Shown here piece after piece: positions 7,692-17,889 of a stretch of 64,000 bases of DNA (its first letter is position 1; each line of letters starts with the position of its first letter). The notes beneath the pieces are model-generated. The model did not search any database. It had not been told where the DNA came from and saw nothing but the letters and a program-made list of their open reading frames with translations. Origin of the DNA: Bog-473 sp963704355 (GTDB taxonomy: Bacteria; Actinomycetota; Acidimicrobiia; Acidimicrobiales; RAAP-2). The DNA lies in NCBI GenBank assembly GCA_963704355.1, contig OY969891.1:2666001-2730000 (forward strand). The letters run 5' to 3'. A program made the position numbers and the translations under genes.

Positions 7692-9113
7692 GTGGAGCGC
7701 GCGGACGCCATCGTCGTCGGCTCCGGGCCCAACGGGTTGGCCGCCGCGCTGACCTTGGCCCGGGCCGGCCACGCCGTCGAGGTGTACGAGGGCGCGCCGA
7801 GCGTCGGGGGCGGCACCCGCACCGAGGAGCTGACGCTCGAGGGGTTCCACCACGACGTGTGCTCGGCCGTCCACCCGGCGCTGGTCGCCTCGCCCTTCTT
7901 CCGCTCGCTCGACCTGCTCGCCCTCGGCGTGGTGCTCCGCCAGCCAGAGGTCGCCTTCGCCCAGCCGTTGGCGGGCGGCCGGGCCGCTGCGGCGTACCGG
8001 GACGTGGGGGAGACGGCGGCGCACCTCGGGGGGGACGGTGCGGCGTATCGAGCGCTGGTCGGCCCGCTGGTGGACTGGCTCGACCGGATCGTCCCCTACG
8101 TGCTCGGTCCGATGCGGAGCATGCCCCGCGACCCGCTCGCGCTGGCCCGCTTCGCGGTGGTGGGCACGCCGTCGATCCGCCACGCGACCCGCCGCTTCTC
8201 GACCGACGCGGCCCGGGCGCTGTTGGCCGGCGCGTCGGCGCACTCCATGGAGCCGCTCACCGCCCCGCTGACCGCGGCGTTCGGACTGCTGCTCACCGCG
8301 CTCGGGCACGGGGTCGGCTGGCCCGTCGTCGAGGGTGGCAGCGCGGCGATCACCCGCGGGCTGGCCGCCGAGCTGCGCCGCCAGGGCGGCGTGGTCCACA
8401 CCGGGTCGTGGGTCGGCTCGCTGGCCGAGCTCCCGCCGGCGCGGGCGGTGCTGCTCGACACGTCGCCGCGCCAGTTCGTGGAGCTCGCCGGCAGCCGGCT
8501 GTCACGCCGGGCGGCCCGGCCCTGGATGCGCTTCCGGCCCGGCGCCGGCACGTGCAAGGTGGACTGGGCGCTCGACGGCCCGGTGCCCTGGAACGCGGAG
8601 GCCTGCCGGCGCACGGTGACGGTCCACGTCGGCGGCACGTTCGAGGACGTGGCACGCGCCGAGGCGGCCGTTCATGCCGGGCACCACGCGGAGGAGCCGT
8701 TCATGCTGGTGGCGCAGCCCGGCGTCGTCGACGCGACGCGGGCGCCTCCGGGCCAGCAGACGCTGTGGGCCTACTGCCACGTCCCCAACGGCTCGAGCGT
8801 CGACATGAGCGAGCCGATGGAGGCGCAGATCGAACGGTACGCGCCGGGGTTCCGCGACCTGATCCTGGCGCGGGCGGTGCGCACGGCGTCCGAAGCCGAG
8901 GCCTACGACCCGAATCTGCTCGGTGGCGACGTCAACGGCGGCGCCCAGACGTTCCGCCAGACGGTGTTCCGCCCGGTGCCGCGGTGGAACCCGTACCGGA
9001 CCCCGCTCGAGGGGGTGTATCTCTGCTCGGCCTCGACGCCCCCGGGCGGAGGCGTGCACGGGATGTGCGGGGTGGCGGCGGCCGAGGTGGCGCTGCGGGA
9101 ACGGTTCTCGTAG
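7692..9113 (+). CDS. FAD-dependent oxidoreductase, phytoene desaturase-like
   Basis: A 473-residue protein with an N-terminal dinucleotide-binding motif, IVVGSGPNGLAAALTLARAG (G10, G12, G15), and an acidic residue ending the second strand (VYEGA). The C-terminus, YLCSASTPPGGGVHGMCG, is the FAD-binding tail of the carotenoid/retinoid desaturase superfamily. Members desaturate or isomerise polyenes; many actinobacterial homologues are of unknown function. No other carotenoid genes are nearby. Start is GTG and probably leaderless. Confidence 0.85.
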   Translation: MERADAIVVGSGPNGLAAALTLARAGHAVEVYEGAPSVGGGTRTEELTLEGFHHDVCSAVHPALVASPFFRSLDLLALGVVLRQPEVAFAQPLAGGRAAAAYRDVGETAAHLGGDGAAYRALVGPLVDWLDRIVPYVLGPMRSMPRDPLALARFAVVGTPSIRHATRRFSTDAARALLAGASAHSMEPLTAPLTAAFGLLLTALGHGVGWPVVEGGSAAITRGLAAELRRQGGVVHTGSWVGSLAELPPARAVLLDTSPRQFVELAGSRLSRRAARPWMRFRPGAGTCKVDWALDGPVPWNAEACRRTVTVHVGGTFEDVARAEAAVHAGHHAEEPFMLVAQPGVVDATRAPPGQQTLWAYCHVPNGSSVDMSEPMEAQIERYAPGFRDLILARAVRTASEAEAYDPNLLGGDVNGGAQTFRQTVFRPVPRWNPYRTPLEGVYLCSASTPPGGGVHGMCGVAAAEVALRERFS

Positions 9114-9157
9114 GACAGGCGCTGCGGGCCCCCCTCGAAGAACAACGAACGGTTGGT

Positions 9158-9442
9158 TCAGGCCGCGGTGCCGGTGAGCTGGGCGAGGAGGTACCAGGCC
9201 TCGATCTCGTCGGCGACGCACGACGTGAACTCGCCCTGCGAAACGACGTAGCGCAGCCAGCACGGGTGGATGCGCAGCGTGCGAATGCCGTCGCCTGGCA
9301 CCACTTCGATGTTGTCGACCTCGCTCGTGAGCTCGTAGCGCCACGACGTCTCGAGGTGCGTGCGATTCGTGTCGGCGATGAGGAGACGGACCAGCTGCTC
9401 CGCAGCGTTGAGGCTCTCCGTTTGCATCGACGCCTGCGTCAT
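9158..9442 (-). CDS. Small hypothetical protein
   Basis: A 94-residue soluble protein not recognised as any family. It has a short N-terminal helix, then a probable beta-rich middle (THLETSWRYELTSEVDNIEVV and following) and a helical end (VADEIEAWYLLAQL). ATG 9442 is preferred over the in-frame TTG six bases upstream because GGGAGGG then lies seven bases from the start. The gene is convergent with the FAD oxidoreductase and ends 45 bases from its stop. The good RBS and coding-like composition support a real gene. Confidence 0.6.
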   Translation of the reverse strand: MTQASMQTESLNAAEQLVRLLIADTNRTHLETSWRYELTSEVDNIEVVPGDGIRTLRIHPCWLRYVVSQGEFTSCVADEIEAWYLLAQLTGTAA

Positions 9443-9596
9443 ATCCAATCCCTCCCCCCTCGGTTCCCGCCGGGACTACGCCCCGACAACAGCATGGCGC
9501 CGGAGGGGTGAGGAAGTGGCGCATGGTGGTTGCGATCGTGGTGCGGTCGACGGAACGGGGGGAACGGGGGTTGTAGGCCTGGGGGAAACGCCGGCG

Positions 9597-12023
9597 TCAG
9601 TCCCTCCCGACCGGCACCCGCCACTCGACGTGCGTTCCCCGGGGCTCGTTGGCTCGGATCTCGAAGGAGCCGCCGAGGGACGTGGCCCGCGACTGCATGT
9701 TGCGCAGCCCGAAGCCGCCTGCGAGGGCGGAGCGCGTGCCGACGCCGTCGTCGGTCACCATGAGGACGAGCTCCGCCCCGTCGGTGAGGACGGTGACCTC
9801 GAGGCGTTGCGCGTCGGCGTGGCGGATCACGTTGGAGAGCGACTCGCGCAGCACGGCGAGCAGCTGCCCGCAGACGTCGGGGTCGACGACCGTGTCGACC
9901 GGGCCGTCGAACTGCACGCGGGGCTCGAAGCCCAGGCGCTCCGCCGCGTCGCTGGTGAGCTGCAGCACGCCCGCCCGGGCGCCGTGGACGACCGGCTCGC
10001 GCGCCTGGAGGTCGAAGATAGTGGTGCGGATGTCGCTGATGACACTGTCGAGCTCGTCGACGACGTCGCGCAGGCGACCGGCCGTCTCGTCGGACACGGA
10101 CGGGAGCATGGAGTTCAGGCGCATCCCCGCGCCGAACACCCGCTGGATCACCAAGTCGTGCAGGTCGCGAGCGATACGGTCGCGGTCATTGGCCATCTCG
10201 AGAGCGCGCAGGTTCTCCTCGGACTGCCTGACTTTGACAAGGTTGTCGACCCGTGCCCGCAGCTCGGGCTGAAAGAACGGCTTCAACAGGTAGTCGTTGG
10301 CGCCCTCGCGCAAGATGCTGATGCGGGCGGCGATGTCGTTGCGTGCGGTAAGGATGAGGATGGGGACGCTGTCGATTCTGGGATCGGCCCGGACCGTGCG
10401 GACGAGCTCGTCGCCGCTCACCTCGGGCATCATGAAGTCGCAGACGATCAGGTCGGGCTTGACCGCGCGCGCCAGCTCGACGCCCTCGCGCCCGTCGAAG
10501 GCGGCGTGCACCTGGTACGAGGGTGTCAGGGCGTCACAGATGAAGCGGTTCATGTCGGGGTTGTCCTCGACGACGAGGACGACGGGCAGGGCGGTGCCGT
10601 TGTCGGCGTCGGCGGTCGTGGGGCCGTTGGTGGTGCGGGTGCCCATGCGGCGCGCGTCGAAGAGCAGGGCGTCGAGTGGCGTTTCGATCAGCGTCGCCGC
10701 CGCACGTCCGCCGCGAACCGAGGTGCCGGGGGGCGCCTGCAGGGGGAGGTCGACGACGAAGAGGGCCCCGCCCTCGGGCGCGTCACCCACCCCGATGGTG
10801 CCGCCGTGGAGAAAGACCAGCTCACGGGCGATGTGGAGCCCGAGGCCGCTCCCGGCCATGGGGCGCGTGGTGGGGCTCTCGAGCTGGAGGAAGCGCTCGA
10901 ACACGTCCTCGCGGAGCTCGGGCGAGATGCCTGGCCCGCTGTCGGCGACCTCGACCCGGACCACGTCGATCTCGGCCAGCACGGACAGCTCGATCCGCAC
11001 CGTCCCCGCCGCCGGTGTGAACTTGAACGCGTTGGACAACAGGTTGAGAAGTATCTGCTGCACTCGCCCGGGGTCGACCTGGGCCGTGACCGCACCCACC
11101 GGCGCGACGACCAGGAAACGCACGTCGCGGTCGAGCGCCAGCGTCTCGAAGCCGTTGGCCACCGTGCGCACGAGGTGGGCCAGGTCGATCTCCGCATAGA
11201 CGAGATCGAGACGGGAGGCCTCGATCTTGGACGTATCGAGGAGGTTGTTGACGTGGCTGAGCAGGACCCGCGCGTTGCGCAGAATGACCTCGAGGTCCCT
11301 CCGGCGTGGGTCGCCGTCGGGCAGCTCGGCGAGCGAGCGCTCGGCCGGCCCGAGGATGAGGGCGAGCGGCGTGCGCAGCTCGTGGGTCACGTTGGAGAAG
11401 AACTGCGACTTGAGCCGGTCGAGCTCCTGTGAGCGGGCGTAGAGGACCTCGAGCTCCTCGTTCGCCTCCTTGAGCTGGCGCCCGGCGTCGGCTACCTCCC
11501 GGGCCCGACGGACGACCTCGGCCTCCATGGCATCGAGGCGGGCCTCTGAGACACGGTCGTCGCGGCGCTCACGCTCTTGTTCGAGCCGGATGAAGTCGGT
11601 GACGTCATCGACCTGATGGATGACGTAGGCGACCGAGCCGTCCGCGTGGAGCACCGGCGAGTTGCACGGGCTCCAGAAGCGCTCGTCGAACCCCCCGCCT
11701 TCCGACTCGGGCCGCTGGACGTCGTATTTCTGGACCGTCATGGAGTCCCGGGTGCGCTCGCGCAGCACCCGGGTGAGCGACGCCCGGAGGTTCCGCACCC
11801 CCTCGGTCGCCGGGTCGTCGGGGTTGTCGGGGAAGACGTCGAAGACGCCGCGGCCGATGACCTCGATGCGCTGGGTCATCGTCGCCCTCAGGTACGCGTC
11901 GCTGGCCGCGACGATGACGAGGTCGGGGTCGAGAACGAGGTAGAGGCCGGGTGCCGACTCGAACATGGCCCTGAAGTCGGGATCCGGCCTGGGCGCTGCG
12001 CCGCCCGCCTGCGAAGCACACAT
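9597..12023 (-). CDS. Hybrid sensor kinase: PAS, HisKA kinase, receiver, second (HPK7-type) kinase
   Basis: An 808-residue cytoplasmic signalling protein with an unusual order. Residues 15-145 form a PAS-like sensor (FRAMFESAPGLYLVLDPDLV). A coiled coil spans about 150-205. A classical HisKA core follows with SNVTHELRTPL (His214) and an HATPase with NAFKF, DSGPGIS and GSGLGLHIA. A receiver domain covers about 481-595 with phospho-acceptor Asp529 (DLIVCDFMMPEVSG) and Lys581. A second, NarL/DevS-type dimerisation motif is RDRIARDLHDLVIQRVF (His622), ending in its own HATPase (VTDDGVG, GGFGLRNM). No membrane segment is seen. AGGAGG lies nine bases before the ATG. No separate response regulator lies next to it, so the output is probably elsewhere. 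Confidence 0.9.
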   Translation of the reverse strand: MCASQAGGAAPRPDPDFRAMFESAPGLYLVLDPDLVIVAASDAYLRATMTQRIEVIGRGVFDVFPDNPDDPATEGVRNLRASLTRVLRERTRDSMTVQKYDVQRPESEGGGFDERFWSPCNSPVLHADGSVAYVIHQVDDVTDFIRLEQERERRDDRVSEARLDAMEAEVVRRAREVADAGRQLKEANEELEVLYARSQELDRLKSQFFSNVTHELRTPLALILGPAERSLAELPDGDPRRRDLEVILRNARVLLSHVNNLLDTSKIEASRLDLVYAEIDLAHLVRTVANGFETLALDRDVRFLVVAPVGAVTAQVDPGRVQQILLNLLSNAFKFTPAAGTVRIELSVLAEIDVVRVEVADSGPGISPELREDVFERFLQLESPTTRPMAGSGLGLHIARELVFLHGGTIGVGDAPEGGALFVVDLPLQAPPGTSVRGGRAAATLIETPLDALLFDARRMGTRTTNGPTTADADNGTALPVVLVVEDNPDMNRFICDALTPSYQVHAAFDGREGVELARAVKPDLIVCDFMMPEVSGDELVRTVRADPRIDSVPILILTARNDIAARISILREGANDYLLKPFFQPELRARVDNLVKVRQSEENLRALEMANDRDRIARDLHDLVIQRVFGAGMRLNSMLPSVSDETAGRLRDVVDELDSVISDIRTTIFDLQAREPVVHGARAGVLQLTSDAAERLGFEPRVQFDGPVDTVVDPDVCGQLLAVLRESLSNVIRHADAQRLEVTVLTDGAELVLMVTDDGVGTRSALAGGFGLRNMQSRATSLGGSFEIRANEPRGTHVEWRVPVGRD

Positions 12024-12128
12024 TGGGACGGTCCTCCTGATTCCGGCCCGATAACCGGGGTCACGCTACACCGGTGGCCCAGGGGTGTTCGGCTGAAGCC
12101 AGGTCTCGGTTGAGGATCGGGGCTGCGA

Positions 12129-12959
12129 TCAGGCCGGGGCAGGGGTGGCGCTGACCTCGCAGACCCGCAGGGGGGCCTTGACTCCTTTCAGGCGCCGTGA
12201 CCTGGCGCGGCCGACCCGGATGCCGTCGAGCGGGCCCGTCGCCTCGACCACGTCGGCGCTCGCGAGGACGTGGCCGCCCTTCGCCGCCTCGCAGACCCGT
12301 GCCGCCACGTTGACCACATGGCCGACCACGTCGGTGCGGGTCACGACCGCCTCGCCCATGTGCACGCCCGCCCGCAGGCGCAACGGGACGGGCGCGCTGG
12401 AGAGGAGGCCGAGGGCGGCCCGGAGCCCCGAGGCCGGGTCGGGGAACGTACACAGGAGCCCGTCGCCGAGATGCTTGACGATCCGTCCGTTCCACCGCCG
12501 CACCGTCGGCGTCGCCAGCCCGTGGTGCTCGTCGATCAGCGCCAGCGCGGCGGCGTCGCCGTTGGCGTCGGTGTACGCGGTGAAGCCTTCGAGGTCGGTG
12601 AACACGACGGTCATCGTCGTGGGCGACGCGCCCGGGCTCCCGCCAGTGCCGTCGCCCGAGGACAGCAGCTGGACCGCGGTCAGCCCGAGCGAGGACAGCT
12701 TGGACGGGTGCTTCTCGACGGTACGTTCGAGGAACCGGCGCAGAATGTCGCTCGGCGCGTTCGACGAGATCGGCCGGTCCCCGGGCGCGTTGAGCCACTC
12801 CTCGTCGACGAGGCCGATCTCGAGCGCTGCCGCGGCGTCGTCGGGGTCGTCGCGGATCATCTGGGCCGCCTTGCGCGCGGTGGCGCGTCGGAGCGCGCCG
12901 AGCGTGGCCGCCCCGGCCTCGCGCGCCTTTCCGCCTCGCACCTCGCCCACGGGCGGCAA
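12129..12959 (-). CDS. Class III adenylate/guanylate cyclase-domain protein
   Basis: A 276-residue soluble protein. The catalytic domain occupies about 110-270: metal-binding VVFTDLEGFTAYTD, the second Asp in KHLGDGLLCTF, and the transition-state Asn/Arg region GHVVNVAARV. The first ~100 residues are helical, with no recognised sensor. Product (cAMP or cGMP) cannot be settled from the visible residues. The likely TTG start lies two bases after the stop of the ABC-F gene, with GGGAGG in the end of that gene, so translation is probably coupled to it. GTG three codons in is an alternative. Confidence 0.85.
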   Translation of the reverse strand: MPPVGEVRGGKAREAGAATLGALRRATARKAAQMIRDDPDDAAAALEIGLVDEEWLNAPGDRPISSNAPSDILRRFLERTVEKHPSKLSSLGLTAVQLLSSGDGTGGSPGASPTTMTVVFTDLEGFTAYTDANGDAAALALIDEHHGLATPTVRRWNGRIVKHLGDGLLCTFPDPASGLRAALGLLSSAPVPLRLRAGVHMGEAVVTRTDVVGHVVNVAARVCEAAKGGHVLASADVVEATGPLDGIRVGRARSRRLKGVKAPLRVCEVSATPAPA

Positions 12960-12961
12960 AC

Positions 12962-14689
<1,728 letters not shown>

Positions 14690-14736
14690 GGGAGAGCTCC
14701 GAGAAGAAGAAGACGGTGAACGGACGAGGGCGGCGG

Positions 14737-14758
14737 GCGCGCACGGCACGGTGCGCGC
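14737..14758 (-). promoter_or_regulatory. Stable hairpin in the ABC-F 5' leader
   Basis: GCGCGCAC and GTGCGCGC form a perfect 8-bp stem around a 6-base loop, 48 bases upstream of the ABC-F ATG. A UCUUCUUCUUCU stretch follows about 30 bases later. Leaders of antibiotic-inducible ABC-F genes often carry attenuators, but no leader peptide is obvious here. Confidence 0.35.
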
Positions 14759-14848
14759 GGCCGAAGGTCAACGTCGGGGACTCTTACTCCACCCGGCCAG
14801 CGTACCCGCTTCGTCCACCCTGGAGGACCCGAGGGGCGACGGTTCGGT

Positions 14849-14909
14849 GTGTATATGGGTCAGGTCTATGCATTCGAGGGGCCACTGCATAGCCCCACTG
14901 CATATACAC
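14849..14909 (+). repeat. Two-armed palindromic element, copy A (orphan site)
   Basis: Outer arms GTGTATATG (14849-14857) and CATATACAC (14901-14909) and inner arms CTATGCA (14866-14872) and TGCATAG (14886-14892) form a nested dyad with a 13-base loop. The block 14847-14873 is identical, in reverse complement, to 25295-25321. It lies in the 308-base gap between the divergent ABC-F and acyl-CoA dehydrogenase genes, 88 bases before the latter's ATG. It is AT-rich compared with its surroundings. The rest of the gap shows only the leader hairpin at 14737. Confidence 0.85.
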
Positions 14910-14997
14910 CCCGAAGAGAATCGCCGTACCCCGAGGAGCCCGACTTGGGCGGGCGGACAAGCGTTCTGTAGCGTCGCCGCCGAACAAGGGGGCAGGC

Positions 14998-17160
14998 ATG
15001 CCGATCGCGATCACCGAGGATCACCAGGAGCTGGGGGAGACCGTGCGGTCGTTCCTCTCCGCACACGGGTCGCTCGCCGCGAACCGGGCCCTCTTGGAGT
15101 CTCCGGGCGAGCCGCGCCCCTCCTTCTGGCAGGAGATGGCCGACCTGGGCTGGCTGGGTGTCCACCTGCCCGAGGCGCACGGGGGAGGCGGCGCCTCGCT
15201 CAGCGAGCTCGTCGTGATCCTCGACGAGCTCGGGCGCCAGGTCGCCCCTGGCCCGTTCCTGCCGACCGTCCTGGCGTCCGCCGTGATCTCCGAGGGCGGC
15301 ACCGACGACCAGCAGGCCCGTCACCTGCCCGGCCTCGCCGACGGGTCCGTCACCGGGGCGCTCGGGCTCGCGGGCACGCTGACCCTCACCGGAGGCGTGC
15401 TCGACGGCGACGGCGGCGTCGTGCTGGGCGCGAAGGCGGCCGACCTGCTCCTCCTGCGCGCGGGCGACGACATGGTGCTCGTGCGACCCGGCGCCGAGGG
15501 GCTCACGCTCGATGGGACCAGGGACCTCGACCCTTCGCGCCGCTCGGCGACGGTGACGCTGTCCAGCGTCCCGGTTGCCCCCGACGACGTCATCGCGGGA
15601 GCGGCGCGCCGGGCCCGCGCCCTGGCCCGGACGCTCGGCGCGGCCGAGGCGGTCGGGATCATGGCGGCGTGCACCGACGCCGCGGTGGCCTACGCGCAGG
15701 AGCGCGTCCAGTTCGGGCGCACCATCGGGACCTTCCAGGCGGTGAAGCACCACTGCGCGAACATGCTCGTGGCCGCCGAGCTCGCCACGGCGGCCGTGTG
15801 GGACGCGGCGCGGGCGTCGGCCGACGCGGCCGACGAGTTCGACCTCGTGGCCGCGATGGCGGCGCACCTCGCGTTCGCGCCGGCGGTGCACAACGCGCAG
15901 ATGAACATCCAGGTGCACGGCGGCATCGGCTTCACCTGGGAGCACGACGCCCACCTCTTCCTGCGCCGGGCGCTGGTGCTCAACGCGCTCGTGGGATCTC
16001 CCGGCGACGCCGAGGACGTGACGGCGCAAGCGGAGAAGGGCACGAGCCGTGAGGTGACGCTCGACCTCCCGCCCGAGGCCGAGGCCATCCGCGCCGGCAT
16101 CCGGGCCGAGGCCGAGCGCATCGGCGGGCTGAAGGGCAAGGAGCAGCGCCGGACGCTCGTCGAGACCGGGTTGCTGGTCCCGCACTGGCCGCGGCCGTGG
16201 GGCCGGGAGGCGGGTGCGATCGAGCAGATCGTCATCGACGAAGAGCTGCGCGCCGCCGGCGTGAAAGTGCCCGGCCTCGGCATCACCGGCTGGAACATCA
16301 TGACGGTGAACCAGTACGCGACCCCCGACCAGGTCGAGCGCTGGGTCTTCGCGACGCTGATGGGCGAGCACGTCTGGTGCCAGCTGTTCAGCGAGCCCGA
16401 CGCCGGATCGGATGCGGCCGCGGTCAAGACCCGTGGGACACGCGTCGACGGCGGCTGGAAGGTCAACGGCCAGAAGGTGTGGACCAGCGGTGCCCAGCGT
16501 TGCGACCTCGGGCTCGCCACCGTGCGCACCGACCCTGACGCGCCGAAGCATGCGGGCATCACGACGATGGTGATCGACATGCACGCACCCGGGGTCGAGG
16601 TCCGGCCGCTGCGCCAGATCACGGGCAACTCCGACTTCAACGAGGTCTTCTTCAACGACGTGTTCGTCCCGGACGACGACGTGGTGGGGACGCCCAACGA
16701 CGGCTGGACGGTGGCCCGCTCGACGCTCGGCAACGAGCGCGTCTCCATCGGCGGCGGGACGGGCGGCATCTTCCCGGCCATGGACCTCCTGGCGCTTCGC
16801 AAGCGGTGCGGCGACCGCGTCCCGGGTGCGTCGGCGCGCATCGGGGGCATCCTGACCAAGGAGCACGCGCTGAAGGCGCTCAACCTGCGCCGGGCGCAGC
16901 GCGCGGTCGTCGGCGCGGGACCGGGGCCCGAGGGCAACGTGACGAAGCTGGTGCTGGCCGAGCACGGGCACGACCGGGCGCGCCTGCAGGCGGACCTGGT
17001 CGGGGCGCCCACCGCGTTCCTCGACGGCGAGGACGGGCTGGCGGGCTACACGCAGCTGGCCACGCGGGCGATGTCCATCGCCGGCGGGACCTCGGAGATC
17101 ACCAGGAACCAGATCGCCGAGCGCATCCTCGGGCTCCCCCGGGACCCCCTGATCAGGTAG
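14998..17160 (+). CDS. Fused two-domain acyl-CoA dehydrogenase (FadE34-like)
   Basis: 720 residues made of two acyl-CoA dehydrogenase domains in tandem. Domain 1 (about 1-345) has a typical helical start (ITEDHQELGETVRSFLSAHG) and end (GGIGFTWEHDAHLFLRRA). Domain 2 (about 350-720) carries the FAD-stacking WCQLFSEPDAGSDAAAVKT and the C-terminal AGGTSEITRNQIAERILGLP. In mycobacteria such fusions (FadE34 type) represent the alpha and beta subunits of alpha2beta2 enzymes that oxidise CoA esters of steroid or cholate side chains. Substrate here is unproven and no other steroid gene is adjacent. GGGGGCAGG precedes the ATG. The palindrome at 14849-14909 lies just upstream. Confidence 0.9.
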   Translation: MPIAITEDHQELGETVRSFLSAHGSLAANRALLESPGEPRPSFWQEMADLGWLGVHLPEAHGGGGASLSELVVILDELGRQVAPGPFLPTVLASAVISEGGTDDQQARHLPGLADGSVTGALGLAGTLTLTGGVLDGDGGVVLGAKAADLLLLRAGDDMVLVRPGAEGLTLDGTRDLDPSRRSATVTLSSVPVAPDDVIAGAARRARALARTLGAAEAVGIMAACTDAAVAYAQERVQFGRTIGTFQAVKHHCANMLVAAELATAAVWDAARASADAADEFDLVAAMAAHLAFAPAVHNAQMNIQVHGGIGFTWEHDAHLFLRRALVLNALVGSPGDAEDVTAQAEKGTSREVTLDLPPEAEAIRAGIRAEAERIGGLKGKEQRRTLVETGLLVPHWPRPWGREAGAIEQIVIDEELRAAGVKVPGLGITGWNIMTVNQYATPDQVERWVFATLMGEHVWCQLFSEPDAGSDAAAVKTRGTRVDGGWKVNGQKVWTSGAQRCDLGLATVRTDPDAPKHAGITTMVIDMHAPGVEVRPLRQITGNSDFNEVFFNDVFVPDDDVVGTPNDGWTVARSTLGNERVSIGGGTGGIFPAMDLLALRKRCGDRVPGASARIGGILTKEHALKALNLRRAQRAVVGAGPGPEGNVTKLVLAEHGHDRARLQADLVGAPTAFLDGEDGLAGYTQLATRAMSIAGGTSEITRNQIAERILGLPRDPLIR

Positions 17161-17230
17161 CGCCTCACGGCTCGGGTTTCGTCTCCGACCCGGGGGCGTC
17201 GGCGCAGGCTGCCACAATGTCGCCGCCACT

Positions 17231-17785
17231 ATGAGAATCCTCCGGTCCAAGTGGGCGCGCATCGTGGCGGTGATCGTGGTGGCGCTGGTGGTCGTGTTCT
17301 GCGTCATGACCGCCGTGCTCTTCGTGTACCCGGACCTCAACGCGCCGGAACGCTCCGATGCGATCGTCGTGTTGGGTGGCCACGGCGTCCCGGCCTTCGA
17401 CCAGGGCGTGGAGCTGGCGAAGGAGGGCTACGCGCCCGACCTCGTGCTCTCGCTCCAGACCTGGATGCACTGCCAGCCCTACAAGAGCCTCCTCGCCGCC
17501 AAGCTCCCGCGCGTCAAGGTCATGTGCTTCACCCCCAACCCGCAGACGACCCAGGGCGAGGCGCGCTCAATCGCGCAACTGTCCAAGCAGCTGGACTGGA
17601 AGCGCATCATCGTCGTCGTCCCGACGACGCAGGCCACGCGCGCCCGTCTGCGCATCGGTCGGTGCTACGCCGGGCAGGTGCTCGAAGTCGGATTCTCACC
17701 GCAGGGGATCGGCGAGTGGCTCTCGCAATTCGTCTACCAGTGGGGCGCGCTGGCCAAGGCTCTGGTGCTCCAGCCGAGCTGCTGA
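17231..17785 (+). CDS. YdcF/DUF218-family membrane-anchored protein
   Basis: 184 residues. An N-terminal anchor (basic MRILRSKWAR, then a hydrophobic helix to about 32) is followed by a DUF218-type fold beginning SDAIVVLGGHGVPAFDQGVELAKEG. The family is loosely linked to envelope biogenesis; ElyC and SanA are relatives. The usual mid-domain segment is recognisable (FTPNPQTTQGEARSIAQL and IIVVVPTTQATRAR). It is shorter than most family members. It lies 71 bases downstream of the dehydrogenase on the same strand. Confidence 0.75.
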   Translation: MRILRSKWARIVAVIVVALVVVFCVMTAVLFVYPDLNAPERSDAIVVLGGHGVPAFDQGVELAKEGYAPDLVLSLQTWMHCQPYKSLLAAKLPRVKVMCFTPNPQTTQGEARSIAQLSKQLDWKRIIVVVPTTQATRARLRIGRCYAGQVLEVGFSPQGIGEWLSQFVYQWGALAKALVLQPSC

Positions 17786-17889
17786 GACAAGCCACGCGAT
17801 CGCAACCGTCCTGCGACGCCGACGTGTGAGGGCAAGTTGTACCGTGCAGCAGGGGCGCCGGCCAGGGGAACCGGCTCGAGGGGGGAGCA

